A stretch of DNA of 64,000 bases from Flavobacteriaceae bacterium CP2B (GCA_001683825.1 LXTR01000008.1:124001-188000); one strand, 5' to 3'. Shown: positions 9,170 to 17,774, numbered from the stretch's first letter. The notes: generated by a model from the sequence alone, not told the origin. Numbers and translations: made by a program.

Positions 9170-9862
9170 ATGGGAGCGACAAAACAAGCCTATAAACCGG
9201 ACGAACTACTACCGGATAATCGAGTCATTGAGCAAATCCTTGAAGGCGACAGCGAATTGTTCGAAATCTTAATGCGAAGGCACAACCAATTACTCTTCCG
9301 GACCATACGGAGCTACTTTCAGGAATCGGCAGATGTGGATGATATCATGCAGGACACCTATATCAAAGCGTTTGAAAAACTCCACCAGTTTAATAAAGAA
9401 TCCCTGTTCTCTACCTGGCTGGTGCGAATAGGGATCAACGAGGCCTTACAACGAAAAAGAAAATTAAAAAAGCAATACCAGTTGCAATCCATAGACGCCA
9501 ATGATTGCATAGTACTCCAAATCCCAGACCCTACGGATATGAACCCTGAAAAGAAATCCATGCGTACGGAATCGGTGATACTCATTCAAAGGGCTATCGA
9601 ACAATTACCGGAAAAGTACAAGGTAGTCTATATGCTCAAGGAAGTGGAAGGCATGGAAGTCGCCCAGGTCGCTGCCGGCCTGCAGTTGAGTATCAGCAAT
9701 GTAAAAGTTCGCCTTCACCGGGCACGCAACATGATGAAGGATTATATCCTGCAACTTGTGGACCCCTCGGATTTGTTCGAGTTCGGAAACGAAAAATGCG
9801 ATCGCCTGGTAGATGCGGTGCTGCGAAAAATATCCACCATGAAAGGGTGGGGGGCGCGCTAA
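9170..9862 (+). CDS. ECF-type RNA polymerase sigma factor
   Basis: 230 residues with sigma-70 region 2 near residues 25-95 (ADVDDIMQDTYIKAFEKL is the core-binding and -10 recognition stretch) and region 4 near residues 140-195 (AIEQLPEKYKVVYMLKEVEG, then a helix-turn-helix ending IEQ/VKVRLHRAR-like). It is longer than minimal ECF factors because of about 35 extra residues at the C-terminus. No anti-sigma gene is adjacent, since the next gene is convergent, so its control is not evident. The structured leader in front may matter for expression. Confidence 0.9.
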   Translation: MGATKQAYKPDELLPDNRVIEQILEGDSELFEILMRRHNQLLFRTIRSYFQESADVDDIMQDTYIKAFEKLHQFNKESLFSTWLVRIGINEALQRKRKLKKQYQLQSIDANDCIVLQIPDPTDMNPEKKSMRTESVILIQRAIEQLPEKYKVVYMLKEVEGMEVAQVAAGLQLSISNVKVRLHRARNMMKDYILQLVDPSDLFEFGNEKCDRLVDAVLRKISTMKGWGAR

Positions 9863-10581
9863 CGACCATCCGGGAATCCTTGGCCCGGCAGCTGCTTTTG
9901 CAGCAGGTGCTCTAATTCCGTTATCAAATCCCTTGAGGTTTCAATTACCCGGACCAGGTGGGTCAGGGCAGCCTTTTTGGCCTCCGCCAACACTTGGCCC
10001 TCATGGGCCCCTAACCAATGTGGCACCGGGCGGTAGGGGCCCAGCTGAAAATTCCAGGCCCACGGGCTTACCGGGGCAAAATAGCGAGTACTGTTGATAT
10101 AGAGTTTGGCGGGTGAACCCGTATCAAAATAAGGGGCCTGTACCCGTTCCTTCCCTTTGCCCGACAAACGGACGCCGGGGCTGTTGGCCGGATCGAGGCG
10201 GCCTGTGTGGGTTTTGTTCAACGCCTTTCCTATGGCCGCGACCTCCCAAAATAAACCGGGCCCAGCGGGAAGGGGCACCAGATCCCGGTGGGAGAACCGG
10301 AAATCGCCGTATTGCGCCCTGAAAGGGGCCGCGTGCATAAGGCCGTAATAATAGTGGAAGAGGTCTTCCGGGTAAAACACCGTTTTGAATTCGGGCCGGA
10401 CCCCCGGGATGTTGGCGTAGCAAAGGTTACCTCCGGCAGCACCTTCATTCAGGAAGGTGAGGCCCAGTCGCCTCGAGATACTGCGCAAGCGGTCGGGGTG
10501 CACTTCACACCAGGCATACAGGAACGATGCAACACGTTTGCTGTGGGCCGTTCCGGGGTAATATGGGATGCTTAAATTCAC
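9859..10581 (-). CDS. Orphan C-terminal specificity domain of a type ISP restriction-modification enzyme
   Basis: 240 residues that match only the C-terminal part of type ISP (LlaBIII-like) single-chain restriction-modification enzymes. Markers are FYPEDLFHYYYGLMHAAPF, then a fixed-spacing LFWEVAAIGKALNKTH, then LYINSTRYF and WNFQLGPYRPVPHWL. In full enzymes this region follows nuclease, helicase and methyltransferase domains, none of which is present. The frame opens at a GTG immediately after an in-frame stop with no evident ribosome-binding site, and no methyltransferase remnant is visible upstream. It is either a decayed remnant with an intact frame or a domesticated DNA-binding domain. 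The 3' end overlaps the sigma gene by 4 bases. Confidence 0.7.
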   Translation of the reverse strand: MNLSIPYYPGTAHSKRVASFLYAWCEVHPDRLRSISRRLGLTFLNEGAAGGNLCYANIPGVRPEFKTVFYPEDLFHYYYGLMHAAPFRAQYGDFRFSHRDLVPLPAGPGLFWEVAAIGKALNKTHTGRLDPANSPGVRLSGKGKERVQAPYFDTGSPAKLYINSTRYFAPVSPWAWNFQLGPYRPVPHWLGAHEGQVLAEAKKAALTHLVRVIETSRDLITELEHLLQKQLPGQGFPDGR

Positions 10582-10648
10582 CGGTCATTGCGTTTTAGGA
10601 TACTGGTATTCCAGCGATTTTGCCAATGGGTATATCCCGTATGCCCAC

Positions 10649-12238
10649 CTACCTCATGATTCTCGTATACTGAAAATACCTTTTAAAGCTCTCGGGGATG
10701 GTGGCTATATCCAACAGCGAATTTTCTGGGACGTAGGGATAGATCTCTTCGTAGGTTTGCACCTTGTAGAGGCCGGAACGCTTGCTGATATGCTCGCGCC
10801 TTAATTCGTGCGGGCCATCAAGGCCGGCAGCCGCCACCAGTTCCAGGAAACTGTGAATGGTGGCCTCGTGGTAATTGCGGACCCTGGGGGCTTTGTCCTC
10901 GACCACCAACCCTTTTACCAGCGATTTATTTTGGGTGGCAACCCCGGCCGGACAGGTATTTGTATTGCATTTTAACGCCTGTATACAACCGATGGACAAC
11001 ATCATGGCGCGGGCGCTGTTACAACCATCGGCCCCCAGGGCAATGGCACGGGCCATATGGAAACCGGAAATGATTTTGCCGGCCACGATTAATTTGATCT
11101 CCTTTTTTAACCCGAAACCCACAAGGGTATCATAAACAAAGACCAGGCCTTCCCGCAGCGGCATGCCCATGGAGTTGGAAAATTCGACCGGGGCCGCACC
11201 GGTTCCGCCTTCCCCTCCGTCTACCGTGATAAAATCGGGCGCGATGCCGGTGCTGACCATGGCTTCGCAAAAATCCATGAATTCCTGTTTTCTGCCGACA
11301 CAAAGTTTAAAGCCAACGGGTTTTCCCCCGGACAGGTCCCTTAGTTTTTTGATGAAATACATGAACTGCACCGGGTCTGAAAAGGCGGAATGCGACGGGG
11401 GCGAATCTACCGTGGTATGGGGGGGTACATGCCTGATCTTCGCAATTTCCTCGGTATTTTTGGAAGCGGGCAAAATGCCGCCATGCCCGGGTTTGGCCCC
11501 TTGCGACAGTTTGATCTCGATCATCCTGACCTGTGGCCTGAGCGCATTTTCCCGGAAGCTGTCCTCGTTAAAGGTGCCATCCCCATTCCGGCAGCCAAAA
11601 TACCCCGTCCCTATTTGCCAAATGAGGTCGCCACCGTGTTCAAGGTGGTAGGGACTTATCCCGCCTTCGCCGGTATTATGGGCAAAGTTTCCCATTTTCG
11701 CACCTTTGTTCAGGGCGAGGATCGCATTTTTGCTCAGGGAGCCAAAGCTCATGGCCGAGATATTCAACAAGCTCGACGAGTAGGGTTGTTTGCAATCTTT
11801 CCCACCGATCAGCAGGCGCGGAAACTTCCCTATTTCCTTCGGGTTTTGCTTGGCATACATGGAATGCTCCATCCATTCGTAGCCCGAATGGTACAGGTTC
11901 ATTTGGGTGCCAAAGGGTTCGGTGTCATTTACCTTCTTCGCCCGGCGATAGACCAATGATCTCAAAATCCTGTTTAACGGCCGGCCCTCCGTATCGGTTT
12001 CGACGAAATATTGCATGATTTCAGGGCGAATGGATTCCAGGACATACCGGAACCGGCCAACGAGGGGATAATTACGCCTTATGGTATGTTTTTTTTGAAC
12101 GATGTCTATGGCGCCCAAAACCATCAATGGCCCCAGCACTACGAACGCCCATAAAACGGGGGGCCAAATGAGGGCGATACTTCCCAGGGCAATAAGCAGG
12201 GCTGCGGCAATCAGGATAAATACTTCCCGGACTTTCAT
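10649..12238 (-). CDS. FMN-binding glutamate synthase family protein
   Basis: 529 residues. Two N-terminal membrane helices (about residues 7-45) precede a glutamate-synthase-type FMN barrel. The iron-sulfur cysteines are in CIQALKCNTNTCPAG, as in the 3Fe-4S site of glutamate synthase, and the FMN/substrate loop VDGGEGGTGAAPVEF is intact. The glutaminase domain and the C-terminal beta-helix of full GltB are absent. These short membrane-tethered relatives are common, and their true substrate is not settled. The gene stands alone on its strand behind a 412-base gap with strong RNA structure. Confidence 0.85.
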   Translation of the reverse strand: MKVREVFILIAAALLIALGSIALIWPPVLWAFVVLGPLMVLGAIDIVQKKHTIRRNYPLVGRFRYVLESIRPEIMQYFVETDTEGRPLNRILRSLVYRRAKKVNDTEPFGTQMNLYHSGYEWMEHSMYAKQNPKEIGKFPRLLIGGKDCKQPYSSSLLNISAMSFGSLSKNAILALNKGAKMGNFAHNTGEGGISPYHLEHGGDLIWQIGTGYFGCRNGDGTFNEDSFRENALRPQVRMIEIKLSQGAKPGHGGILPASKNTEEIAKIRHVPPHTTVDSPPSHSAFSDPVQFMYFIKKLRDLSGGKPVGFKLCVGRKQEFMDFCEAMVSTGIAPDFITVDGGEGGTGAAPVEFSNSMGMPLREGLVFVYDTLVGFGLKKEIKLIVAGKIISGFHMARAIALGADGCNSARAMMLSIGCIQALKCNTNTCPAGVATQNKSLVKGLVVEDKAPRVRNYHEATIHSFLELVAAAGLDGPHELRREHISKRSGLYKVQTYEEIYPYVPENSLLDIATIPESFKRYFQYTRIMR

Positions 12239-12309
12239 ATCATTATAGGGTTACAGTACCAATTTCAAAAAGCGGCTTCCTATGCCACCCGACGGCAATG
12301 GGGCCCCGC

Positions 12310-12367
12310 GGCCAGCGCTGGCCAGGGGTACTACCCCCTTCAGACAGGCCGGGCATACTGGGGTAGT
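12310..12367 (-). promoter_or_regulatory. Competing hairpins in the leader of the glutamate-synthase-like gene
   Basis: This lies 72-129 bases upstream of the ATG at 12238. GGGGTAGT at 12360-12367 can pair with ACTACCCC at 12330-12337. The same TACCCC can instead pair with GGGGTA at 12325-12330, one base apart. A perfect 14-base palindrome GGCCAGCGCTGGCC follows at 12310-12323. Mutually exclusive stems suggest an attenuator-like leader, but no known riboswitch is recognised. The rest of the 12239-12650 gap shows nothing else I can support. Confidence 0.4.
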
Positions 12368-12650
12368 CGTCATCGGAGCCATAAATATACACGCGCAGGG
12401 CTATATTCTGTAGGAAAAGGGTGCATTACCTATGGCCTGAATCCCCGATTTACCCCGCCGCCAGCGTCGGGCAATGTGACGAATATCGTGTTTCTATGGG
12501 AATTTGGGGCGCGAACCTTTTTAAAATTTAAGCTTGCGGGTTGTGGCACGACATCACGGAGGATTTTTTTCGACATGGCCCCCATCCCGCCCGTAACCGC
12601 CCGGGCAAAGTGGCGCAAGGCCCCCGGGATGGCAAAATTCAGGCGTGCCA

Positions 12651-12935
12651 TCAAACCCACTGGAAAACGATCACGAACATACTGAACAGCACGCTCAGGA
12701 TTAATAGGTTGAAGGTGGTTTTGGATCGGAGTTGTGCCAAAACGGCCGCATTGAATGCCATGCAAAAAATGGTGACCAGAAAAAGGAAACCAAACTTCAC
12801 CCCCATGGGCAGATCGCTCATAAGGGCCAGCATGATGGCTATGGAGCCGAGGCAGCTTTGGCCAATGATGGCAATTGCCGCATAGCCCAGTTGGGCTTTT
12901 GCAAACTCTTTCAATAGGATATTATAGAGTTTCAT
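12651..12935 (-). CDS. Small three-helix membrane protein, unknown function
   Basis: 94 residues starting at the ATG at 12935 (MKLYNILLKEFAKAQLGYAA). An open frame continues upstream to 13100, but that part looks non-coding and contains a palindrome. There are three predicted membrane helices at about residues 15-37, 42-65 and 72-93. No family is recognised. It is the last gene on its strand after the RIC repair gene, separated by 213 bases, and has its own perfect 18-base palindrome upstream. A link to the nitrosative-stress group is suggested only by position. Confidence 0.65.
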   Translation of the reverse strand: MKLYNILLKEFAKAQLGYAAIAIIGQSCLGSIAIMLALMSDLPMGVKFGFLFLVTIFCMAFNAAVLAQLRSKTTFNLLILSVLFSMFVIVFQWV

Positions 12936-12972
12936 GGTGTGTCCCGGTTTAATGGCAGGCCGTACAGGGGGG

Positions 12973-12990
12973 CTTTCTAATATTAGAAAG
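12973..12990. promoter_or_regulatory. Perfect 18-bp palindrome, candidate operator
   Basis: CTTTCTAATATTAGAAAG is a perfect dyad 38 bases upstream of the small membrane protein start. Its TTTCT/AGAAA arms recur in the longer inverted repeat at 15427-15460 in front of the Rrf2 gene, so the same regulator might bind both. This is inference from two sites. Confidence 0.5.
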
Positions 12991-13148
12991 AGAAATCTTA
13001 AAACATCCCCCCCTGCCGGTAATTCACCTTGCTTTTTCCATTGCGCCTTAGAAAATGGGGGCCCGGCCAATGGTCGTGTGAAGGTGTCCTTGTTTATCAA
13101 TGGGCTCCTGTCCGGACCCCATTATGCTGCATCCTTTTTCCAGGCTGC

Positions 13149-13874
13149 CTATGCTTTCAGCCTGTCTTCCAATGCCTCCGCTTTGGGGAAGAGGATGTTG
13201 TTTTCGAGGTGGATATGCTGGTGCAGGTCTTCCTCAAATTCCCGTAGCAGGGCAAAGGAAACTTTGTAGGTGGCACAAGCGTCTGGGGGAGGGGTATATT
13301 GTGCGCTGAGTTTCGCGATCTGCCGAAAGCGCTCCCCTTCGTTGTCGTGCTCGTGTTGCATGGTGGCTATAGGATTCTTTACCGTGCCAAAACGCGGTAC
13401 ACCCGGGGTTTCTCCCTGCTGTTGCGCCTGGACCATTTTACGGATATAGGGGAAGAGGATCAGCTCTTCCTTCTTCATGTGCATGGCCAGTTCCCCTGCA
13501 CTTGCCGTGAACAACGCGTTAATCTCCTTAAGCTCGGGGTGTGCCGCCCCGTGTACCCTGGTGACCTTGTCCAGGTATTCCTTTAAAACGGGAAGCTGTT
13601 GTGCGACATAGCGGTGGTGTTTCTTTTCAATATAGTCGGCCAGCAGGTCTGCCGACCAGGATGCGAAATCCATTTGGCCCTGGGGTGCCTGCGCCTGTAC
13701 TGCGTTGATTTCCCTGCGAAGGCCGTCCAGGTCTATGGGTTGTTTTTGGGCCACTTCCTCCAGGGTGCGGTTGCCCTTGCAACAGAAATCAATATGGTGT
13801 TTTTTAAATACCTGGGCTGTGCGGTAATCCCGCGCGACCATTGCTCCAATCGTTTGTTCTTGTACTTTTTCCAT
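13149..13874 (-). CDS. ric: RIC-family di-iron iron-sulfur cluster repair protein
   Basis: 241 residues. An N-terminal ScdA_N domain (about 5-55) has the paired cysteines in DFCCKGNRTL. A hemerythrin-like domain (about 75-235) follows, with histidines and glutamates in KKHHRY, HMKKEELILFPY, HEHDNEG and HIHLENNILFPKAE that bind the di-iron centre. YtfE/ScdA proteins repair Fe-S clusters damaged by nitric oxide or peroxide. Length and motifs are normal. It lies 160 bases downstream of the dioxygenase gene on the same strand and near an Rrf2 regulator with Fe-S cysteines, the usual setting for NO-responsive control. Confidence 0.93.
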   Translation of the reverse strand: MEKVQEQTIGAMVARDYRTAQVFKKHHIDFCCKGNRTLEEVAQKQPIDLDGLRREINAVQAQAPQGQMDFASWSADLLADYIEKKHHRYVAQQLPVLKEYLDKVTRVHGAAHPELKEINALFTASAGELAMHMKKEELILFPYIRKMVQAQQQGETPGVPRFGTVKNPIATMQHEHDNEGERFRQIAKLSAQYTPPPDACATYKVSFALLREFEEDLHQHIHLENNILFPKAEALEDRLKA

Positions 13875-14034
13875 GATCTGTTAATTTTTAAAATGAGTAT
13901 TGGCCTTCCGCCCCGGGACGGCTGTGGCCGTGGATCCCCGGCAGACCGGAAGGCGGTGTTCCTGTGTTGCTGAGGTTATCCCCGGCGCCACTGGTTTTAA
14001 TCCGGATGTTTTAGACAGGTCCATAGCCATGCGT

Positions 14035-14934
14035 TTATTGGGTTCCCCATTGGCGCAACTCCGCTGCGGTCCAAAGGCCGGGGAAGAATATCCGCCGCTG
14101 GTGTCCTGGATGCAGGTATTTTTGCCAGTCGGATCCCCCGGTGGCCGCTTTCTTTTTCCCTTTCTTGATGAGGTAATGTTCGGCCGTACGCAGGTGTACC
14201 ATGGGCCAGGCCACATTGTACAGGTGGTCAAACTCTCTTAAGGCGTCTTTTAAGGTCGCGGGAAGCGCTGGCAACTGTTGGATGATATCCTCGAGGGTAT
14301 GGCCCCGGAGTTTTTTGGCTAGCTGGATAAGATCTTCCAGGTACCTGGATTCAAACTGGCGCATGGTCAGTGATTTTTTCCCGGTGGTACGATCCAGGCC
14401 CGCATCTTTCCAATAGATATTTTCAAAGAGTGCCTCTACCGGGGGTTGGGGGGGGAGCCTTTTTTTACCGTCCTCATGGACCAGGTTTTCCAGGCGGGTG
14501 CAATAGAGTTCCAGATACCGGAATTGGGCGCTCTGGAATCCACTCGCCGGGGTGAGGGTGGTCCTGAAGGCATTGTAGTCGTCGTAATCCATACCCTCCC
14601 GCATGATGTCGAAGGAATTGATGAGCATACCCGTATAACGGTTCAAACGGCTGATTTTGGTCGCCAGGAAATCTGCCGTAACGGTTTCTTCCTCCACGAT
14701 CTGTTCCAGCTCGTGCCGCATCATTTTAAGCAGCAGTTCCGTTAACTGGTGGTACATGATAAAGACGGTTTCGTCTTTAAAATGGGTGCGGGGCTTTTGG
14801 AGCGAGAGTAGGGTGTCTACTTCCACATAGTCCCAATAGTTAAGTGGCTTGGCATGGTACAGCCCTTTGAGGTAGGTGTCCGGGTTTTCACCCAGTTTTT
14901 GGTACTTTTCGTTGATTTTATCGAGTTTGGACAT
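14035..14934 (-). CDS. Tryptophan 2,3-dioxygenase family haem protein
   Basis: 299 residues from the ATG at 14934 (the codon before it, at 14937, is GTG). The tryptophan dioxygenase pattern is clear: the distal-histidine helix MYHQLTELLLKMMRHELEQI, the substrate arginine in NAFRTTLTPASGFQSAQFR and the closing loop AATGGSDW. A histidine in MVHLRTAEHYL is the probable axial haem ligand. It should open the indole ring of L-tryptophan to N-formylkynurenine. It starts 22 bases after the Rrf2 gene, so the regulator very probably controls it. No kynureninase is nearby, although a cyclase-family protein at 57653 could be the formamidase. Confidence 0.85.
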   Translation of the reverse strand: MSKLDKINEKYQKLGENPDTYLKGLYHAKPLNYWDYVEVDTLLSLQKPRTHFKDETVFIMYHQLTELLLKMMRHELEQIVEEETVTADFLATKISRLNRYTGMLINSFDIMREGMDYDDYNAFRTTLTPASGFQSAQFRYLELYCTRLENLVHEDGKKRLPPQPPVEALFENIYWKDAGLDRTTGKKSLTMRQFESRYLEDLIQLAKKLRGHTLEDIIQQLPALPATLKDALREFDHLYNVAWPMVHLRTAEHYLIKKGKKKAATGGSDWQKYLHPGHQRRIFFPGLWTAAELRQWGTQ

Positions 14935-14955
14935 CACGTTATTTAGGGTTCATTC

Positions 14956-15390
14956 TTATCGCTTGAGGAAAATATGGCCCGTTTCCAATTCGGTGGCCAG
15001 TTCCATGAGGGAGGTGTTTTCCAGCATGTGCTTGAGGTCGTTCCGGATAGTCGCAAAATGGTCATGCAGCGGGCAGGGTTGCCGGGCATTGCATTTTTCG
15101 AGCCCCAGGCCACATCCTTCGTAGATGGCGTTGCCATCAATGGCAAAGACAATATCACTCAGGCGGATGACAGGGAGTTGGGATTTCCGGATTTGAAACC
15201 CGCCATAAGGCCCTTTCACCGAATCCAGGAGGTTGTTTTTGGCCATTTGGTGTAGGATTTTGGCGGTAAAGGCCACCGGGGAATCTATTTCACCCGCAAT
15301 CGCTTTCAGGCTTACCCGCTTTCCTTCGAGCGACGCATGGGCGATGTAGACGGCGGCCTTAATACCATATTCACAGGCTTTGGAAAACAT
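14956..15390 (-). CDS. Rrf2-family transcriptional regulator, probably Fe-S or NO sensing
   Basis: 144 residues from the ATG at 15390 (MFSKACEYGIKAAVYIA). The winged-helix domain occupies about residues 1-75, with the Rrf2 signature GPYGGFQIRKS. Three cysteines at 93, 100 and 106 (spacing C-x6-C-x5-C) are the positions that hold a cluster in NsrR, IscR and RsrR. It is first in an apparent operon with the tryptophan dioxygenase, then RIC. Its own promoter region has a TAnnTTTG element and two inverted repeats, consistent with autoregulation. The signal could be NO, iron or redox. Confidence 0.88.
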   Translation of the reverse strand: MFSKACEYGIKAAVYIAHASLEGKRVSLKAIAGEIDSPVAFTAKILHQMAKNNLLDSVKGPYGGFQIRKSQLPVIRLSDIVFAIDGNAIYEGCGLGLEKCNARQPCPLHDHFATIRNDLKHMLENTSLMELATELETGHIFLKR

Positions 15391-15392
15391 GA

Positions 15393-15460
15393 GGACCGGT
15401 TTAAATACGGTCCAAAGATACAAGGATTTTTATTTCTGACAAAAAGGTCAGAAATAAAAA
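15393..15460 (-). promoter_or_regulatory. Promoter with two candidate operators for the Rrf2 operon
   Basis: Reading the minus strand, TATCTTTG (15413-15420) matches the Bacteroidota -7 element TAnnTTTG, and a TTG at 15440-15442 lies 19 bases upstream as the -33 element. A perfect 14-base inverted repeat with a 6-base spacer (TTTTTATTTCTGAC at 15427-15440 and its complement at 15447-15460) covers the -33 site. A second dyad, GGACCG at 15393-15398 and CGGTCC at 15408-15413, covers the predicted start of transcription. Both positions suit a repressor. Confidence 0.65.
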
Positions 15461-15593
15461 AAGAGCTTTCCCCTAAAGAAGGGGTAGTGCCCTTGGTTGG
15501 CAATTCTTTTATATCTTAGGGTGGCAGGCCTTTAGGTAGTGGGATACCCCCCGGTTGTAGCTTGTTGGGTGCACTGTCAAAAAAACTCCGTTT

Positions 15594-16190
15594 ATGAATG
15601 ATTTCGGTACGTCTATCTGGTCCACCGCGGTACTCCTGTTCTTTTTGATGGATCCTTTGGGGAACATTCCCGTCCTGCTCTCCGTACTCAAAGGGATTCC
15701 CCCCAAACGGCAGCGGTTTATTATTTTGCGGGAGTTGCTGGTAGCCCTGGCCATCCTGTTCGTTTTCCTCTTGGCGGGAGGACCCCTTTTGGACTTCCTG
15801 CACCTGCAACAGGAGGCGGTAACCATATCGGGGGGCATCATTTTACTCATCATCGGGTTGCGGATGATCTTCCCCAAACCGGAGGGGATCATGGGGCACC
15901 AGCCGGGTGGGGAACCGTTTTTGGTTCCCATTGCCATCCCCATGATTGCGGGGCCCTCTATTCTGGCGATGCTCATCCTGATGACCCAGAACAGTCCGGG
16001 TAACACGGGCAACTGGGCCATATCCGTACTCATCGCCTGGGGGCTTTCGGCGATAATCCTGTTGGCAGCGCCCCTCCTGCTGCGCGTTTTAAAGGAGCGG
16101 GGCCTGATTGCCCTGGAACGCCTGATGGGGATGTTGCTGGTCATGATCGCTGTGCAGATGCTCATCAATGGCTTTAAGGTCCTTTTTTGA
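15594..16190 (+). CDS. MarC-family integral membrane protein
   Basis: 198 residues with about six membrane helices and typical MarC (UPF0056) stretches: LFFLMDPLGNIPVLL near the N-terminus and PLAIPMIAGP-type sequence (here PIAIPMIAGPS) in the middle. Despite the name, the family has no demonstrated role in antibiotic resistance, and its function is unknown. Start ATG at 15594, with a second ATG two bases later out of frame. It is divergent from the Rrf2 operon, so the inverted repeat at 15427 could also affect it. Confidence 0.88.
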   Translation: MNDFGTSIWSTAVLLFFLMDPLGNIPVLLSVLKGIPPKRQRFIILRELLVALAILFVFLLAGGPLLDFLHLQQEAVTISGGIILLIIGLRMIFPKPEGIMGHQPGGEPFLVPIAIPMIAGPSILAMLILMTQNSPGNTGNWAISVLIAWGLSAIILLAAPLLLRVLKERGLIALERLMGMLLVMIAVQMLINGFKVLF

Positions 16191-16332
16191 CCAGAGGTTC
16201 GTCAGTGCTTTGTTAAATGGTGATGCCCATGGCGTCAGCAGGTATTTGGCCGATCTACTGGAATAGTCCCCTGAAATTGAATATATTGCTATCAACTTAA
16301 ATAAGGTCAACCGAAAAGAATATCAAGAGAAC

Positions 16333-17697
16333 ATGGAAAGCAGAAGGAATTTTGTGAAAAAAACAAGCCTGGCCGGACTAGCCCTGGGGACCCTGCCGGC
16401 CTACACCTTTGGCAGCGTCTATCCAAAGGCCAAGGAGATTTTAAACGTAGGGATGATTGGGGTAGGCCTGCGCGGCACCAACCACCTGAACAACCTGCTG
16501 GCACGGGAAGACGTGCAGATTACCGCCATTTGCGATACTGACCCGGCGCGAATCCAAATTGCGCTGGACAAGGTTAAACAAGCCGGCGGAAAACCCCCGA
16601 AGACCTATGGGAAGGATGACTACGACTATCGCCACCTCCTGGAATTGGAAACGGTAGACGCGGTGGTGATCGCCACCCCCTGGCTTTGGCATACCCGTAT
16701 GGCGGTAGACAGTATGAAAGCCGGTAAATACACTGGTCTCGAAGTTTCGGCCGCGAATACCCTGGAGGAATGCTGGGACCTGGTCAATACCCATGAGGCT
16801 ACGGGTTCGCACCTGATGATCCTGGAAAACGTAAACTACCGCAGGGATATCATGTCCGTATTGAATATGGTACGGCAGGAGGTTTTTGGTGAGCTTGTCC
16901 ATTTTCGGTGCGGGTATCAACACGACCTCCGCCAGGTTAAGTTCAACGACGGGAAACAACCCTACGGCGGTGGGGTCGAGTTTGGCGAGAAAGCCATATC
17001 GGAAGCCCGTTGGCGCACCCTGCATTCGGTAAAGCGCAATGCCGATGTATACCCTACCCACGGCCTGGGCCCGGTGGCGGTCATGGCCGATATCAACCGG
17101 GGCAATCGCTTTGTTTCCATGACCTCCCATGCCAGCAAGCCCATAGGGCTGCATAACTACATCGTAAAAAATGGGGGCGAAGACCACCCCAACGCCAGGG
17201 TACAGTTCAAACAGGGCGATGTGATCACGACGACTATTGAAACGGCGAGGGGGGAAACCATTATCATCACCCATGACTGCAACCTGCCACGGCCTTATTC
17301 TTTGGGCTTCCGCGTACAGGGGGGCAATGGGCTCTGGGAGGTAGATGGCGACCGTATATATATTGAAGGCAAATCAGAACCCCACCAATGGGAGAAGGCC
17401 GGGCCCTGGCTGGAGCAGTATGACCATCCGTTGTGGAAAAAGTACGGGGCCTACGCGGAAGGGGCCGGGCACGGAGGCATGGATTTCTTCGTGATCCAGG
17501 CTTTTGTCGAATCGGCCAGGCGAAACATCGCACCTCCTATGGATGCCTATGACGCCGCGGCCTGGAGTGCAGTGACACCACTTTCAGAATCCTCTATCGC
17601 CAACAATGGGGAACCACAGGACTTCCCGGATTTTACACGGGGGATGTGGATCAAACGCACCCCCTACGACTGGATACGCGATCATTACGGCGCATAG
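16333..17697 (+). CDS. Gfo/Idh/MocA-family protein resembling GH109 glycosidases
   Basis: 454 residues. An N-terminal twin-arginine-type signal (ESRRNFVKKTSLAGLALG) indicates export. A Rossmann domain follows with GVGLRGTNHL as dinucleotide loop. The sequence carries the features of glycosyl hydrolase family 109, in which NAD is a catalytic cofactor for alpha-N-acetylgalactosaminide cleavage: ENVNYRRDIMSVLNMV, GVEFGEKAISEARWRTL and a YPTHGLGPVA motif. The activity on GalNAc is inferred from the family. The gene stands alone with 142 bases before it. Confidence 0.82.
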   Translation: MESRRNFVKKTSLAGLALGTLPAYTFGSVYPKAKEILNVGMIGVGLRGTNHLNNLLAREDVQITAICDTDPARIQIALDKVKQAGGKPPKTYGKDDYDYRHLLELETVDAVVIATPWLWHTRMAVDSMKAGKYTGLEVSAANTLEECWDLVNTHEATGSHLMILENVNYRRDIMSVLNMVRQEVFGELVHFRCGYQHDLRQVKFNDGKQPYGGGVEFGEKAISEARWRTLHSVKRNADVYPTHGLGPVAVMADINRGNRFVSMTSHASKPIGLHNYIVKNGGEDHPNARVQFKQGDVITTTIETARGETIIITHDCNLPRPYSLGFRVQGGNGLWEVDGDRIYIEGKSEPHQWEKAGPWLEQYDHPLWKKYGAYAEGAGHGGMDFFVIQAFVESARRNIAPPMDAYDAAAWSAVTPLSESSIANNGEPQDFPDFTRGMWIKRTPYDWIRDHYGA

Positions 17698-17774
17698 GCG
17701 TATTTTCGTTCCGGGCACCTCTTTGACAATGGGAGGCCAAAGGGATGCGGGAAGGGATATTGTACCGCGCTAGC

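Noticed and set aside
16441-17274. 277-codon frame opposite the GH109-like gene
   Set aside because: Shadow frame with no family features, lying over a clear Rossmann-type gene.
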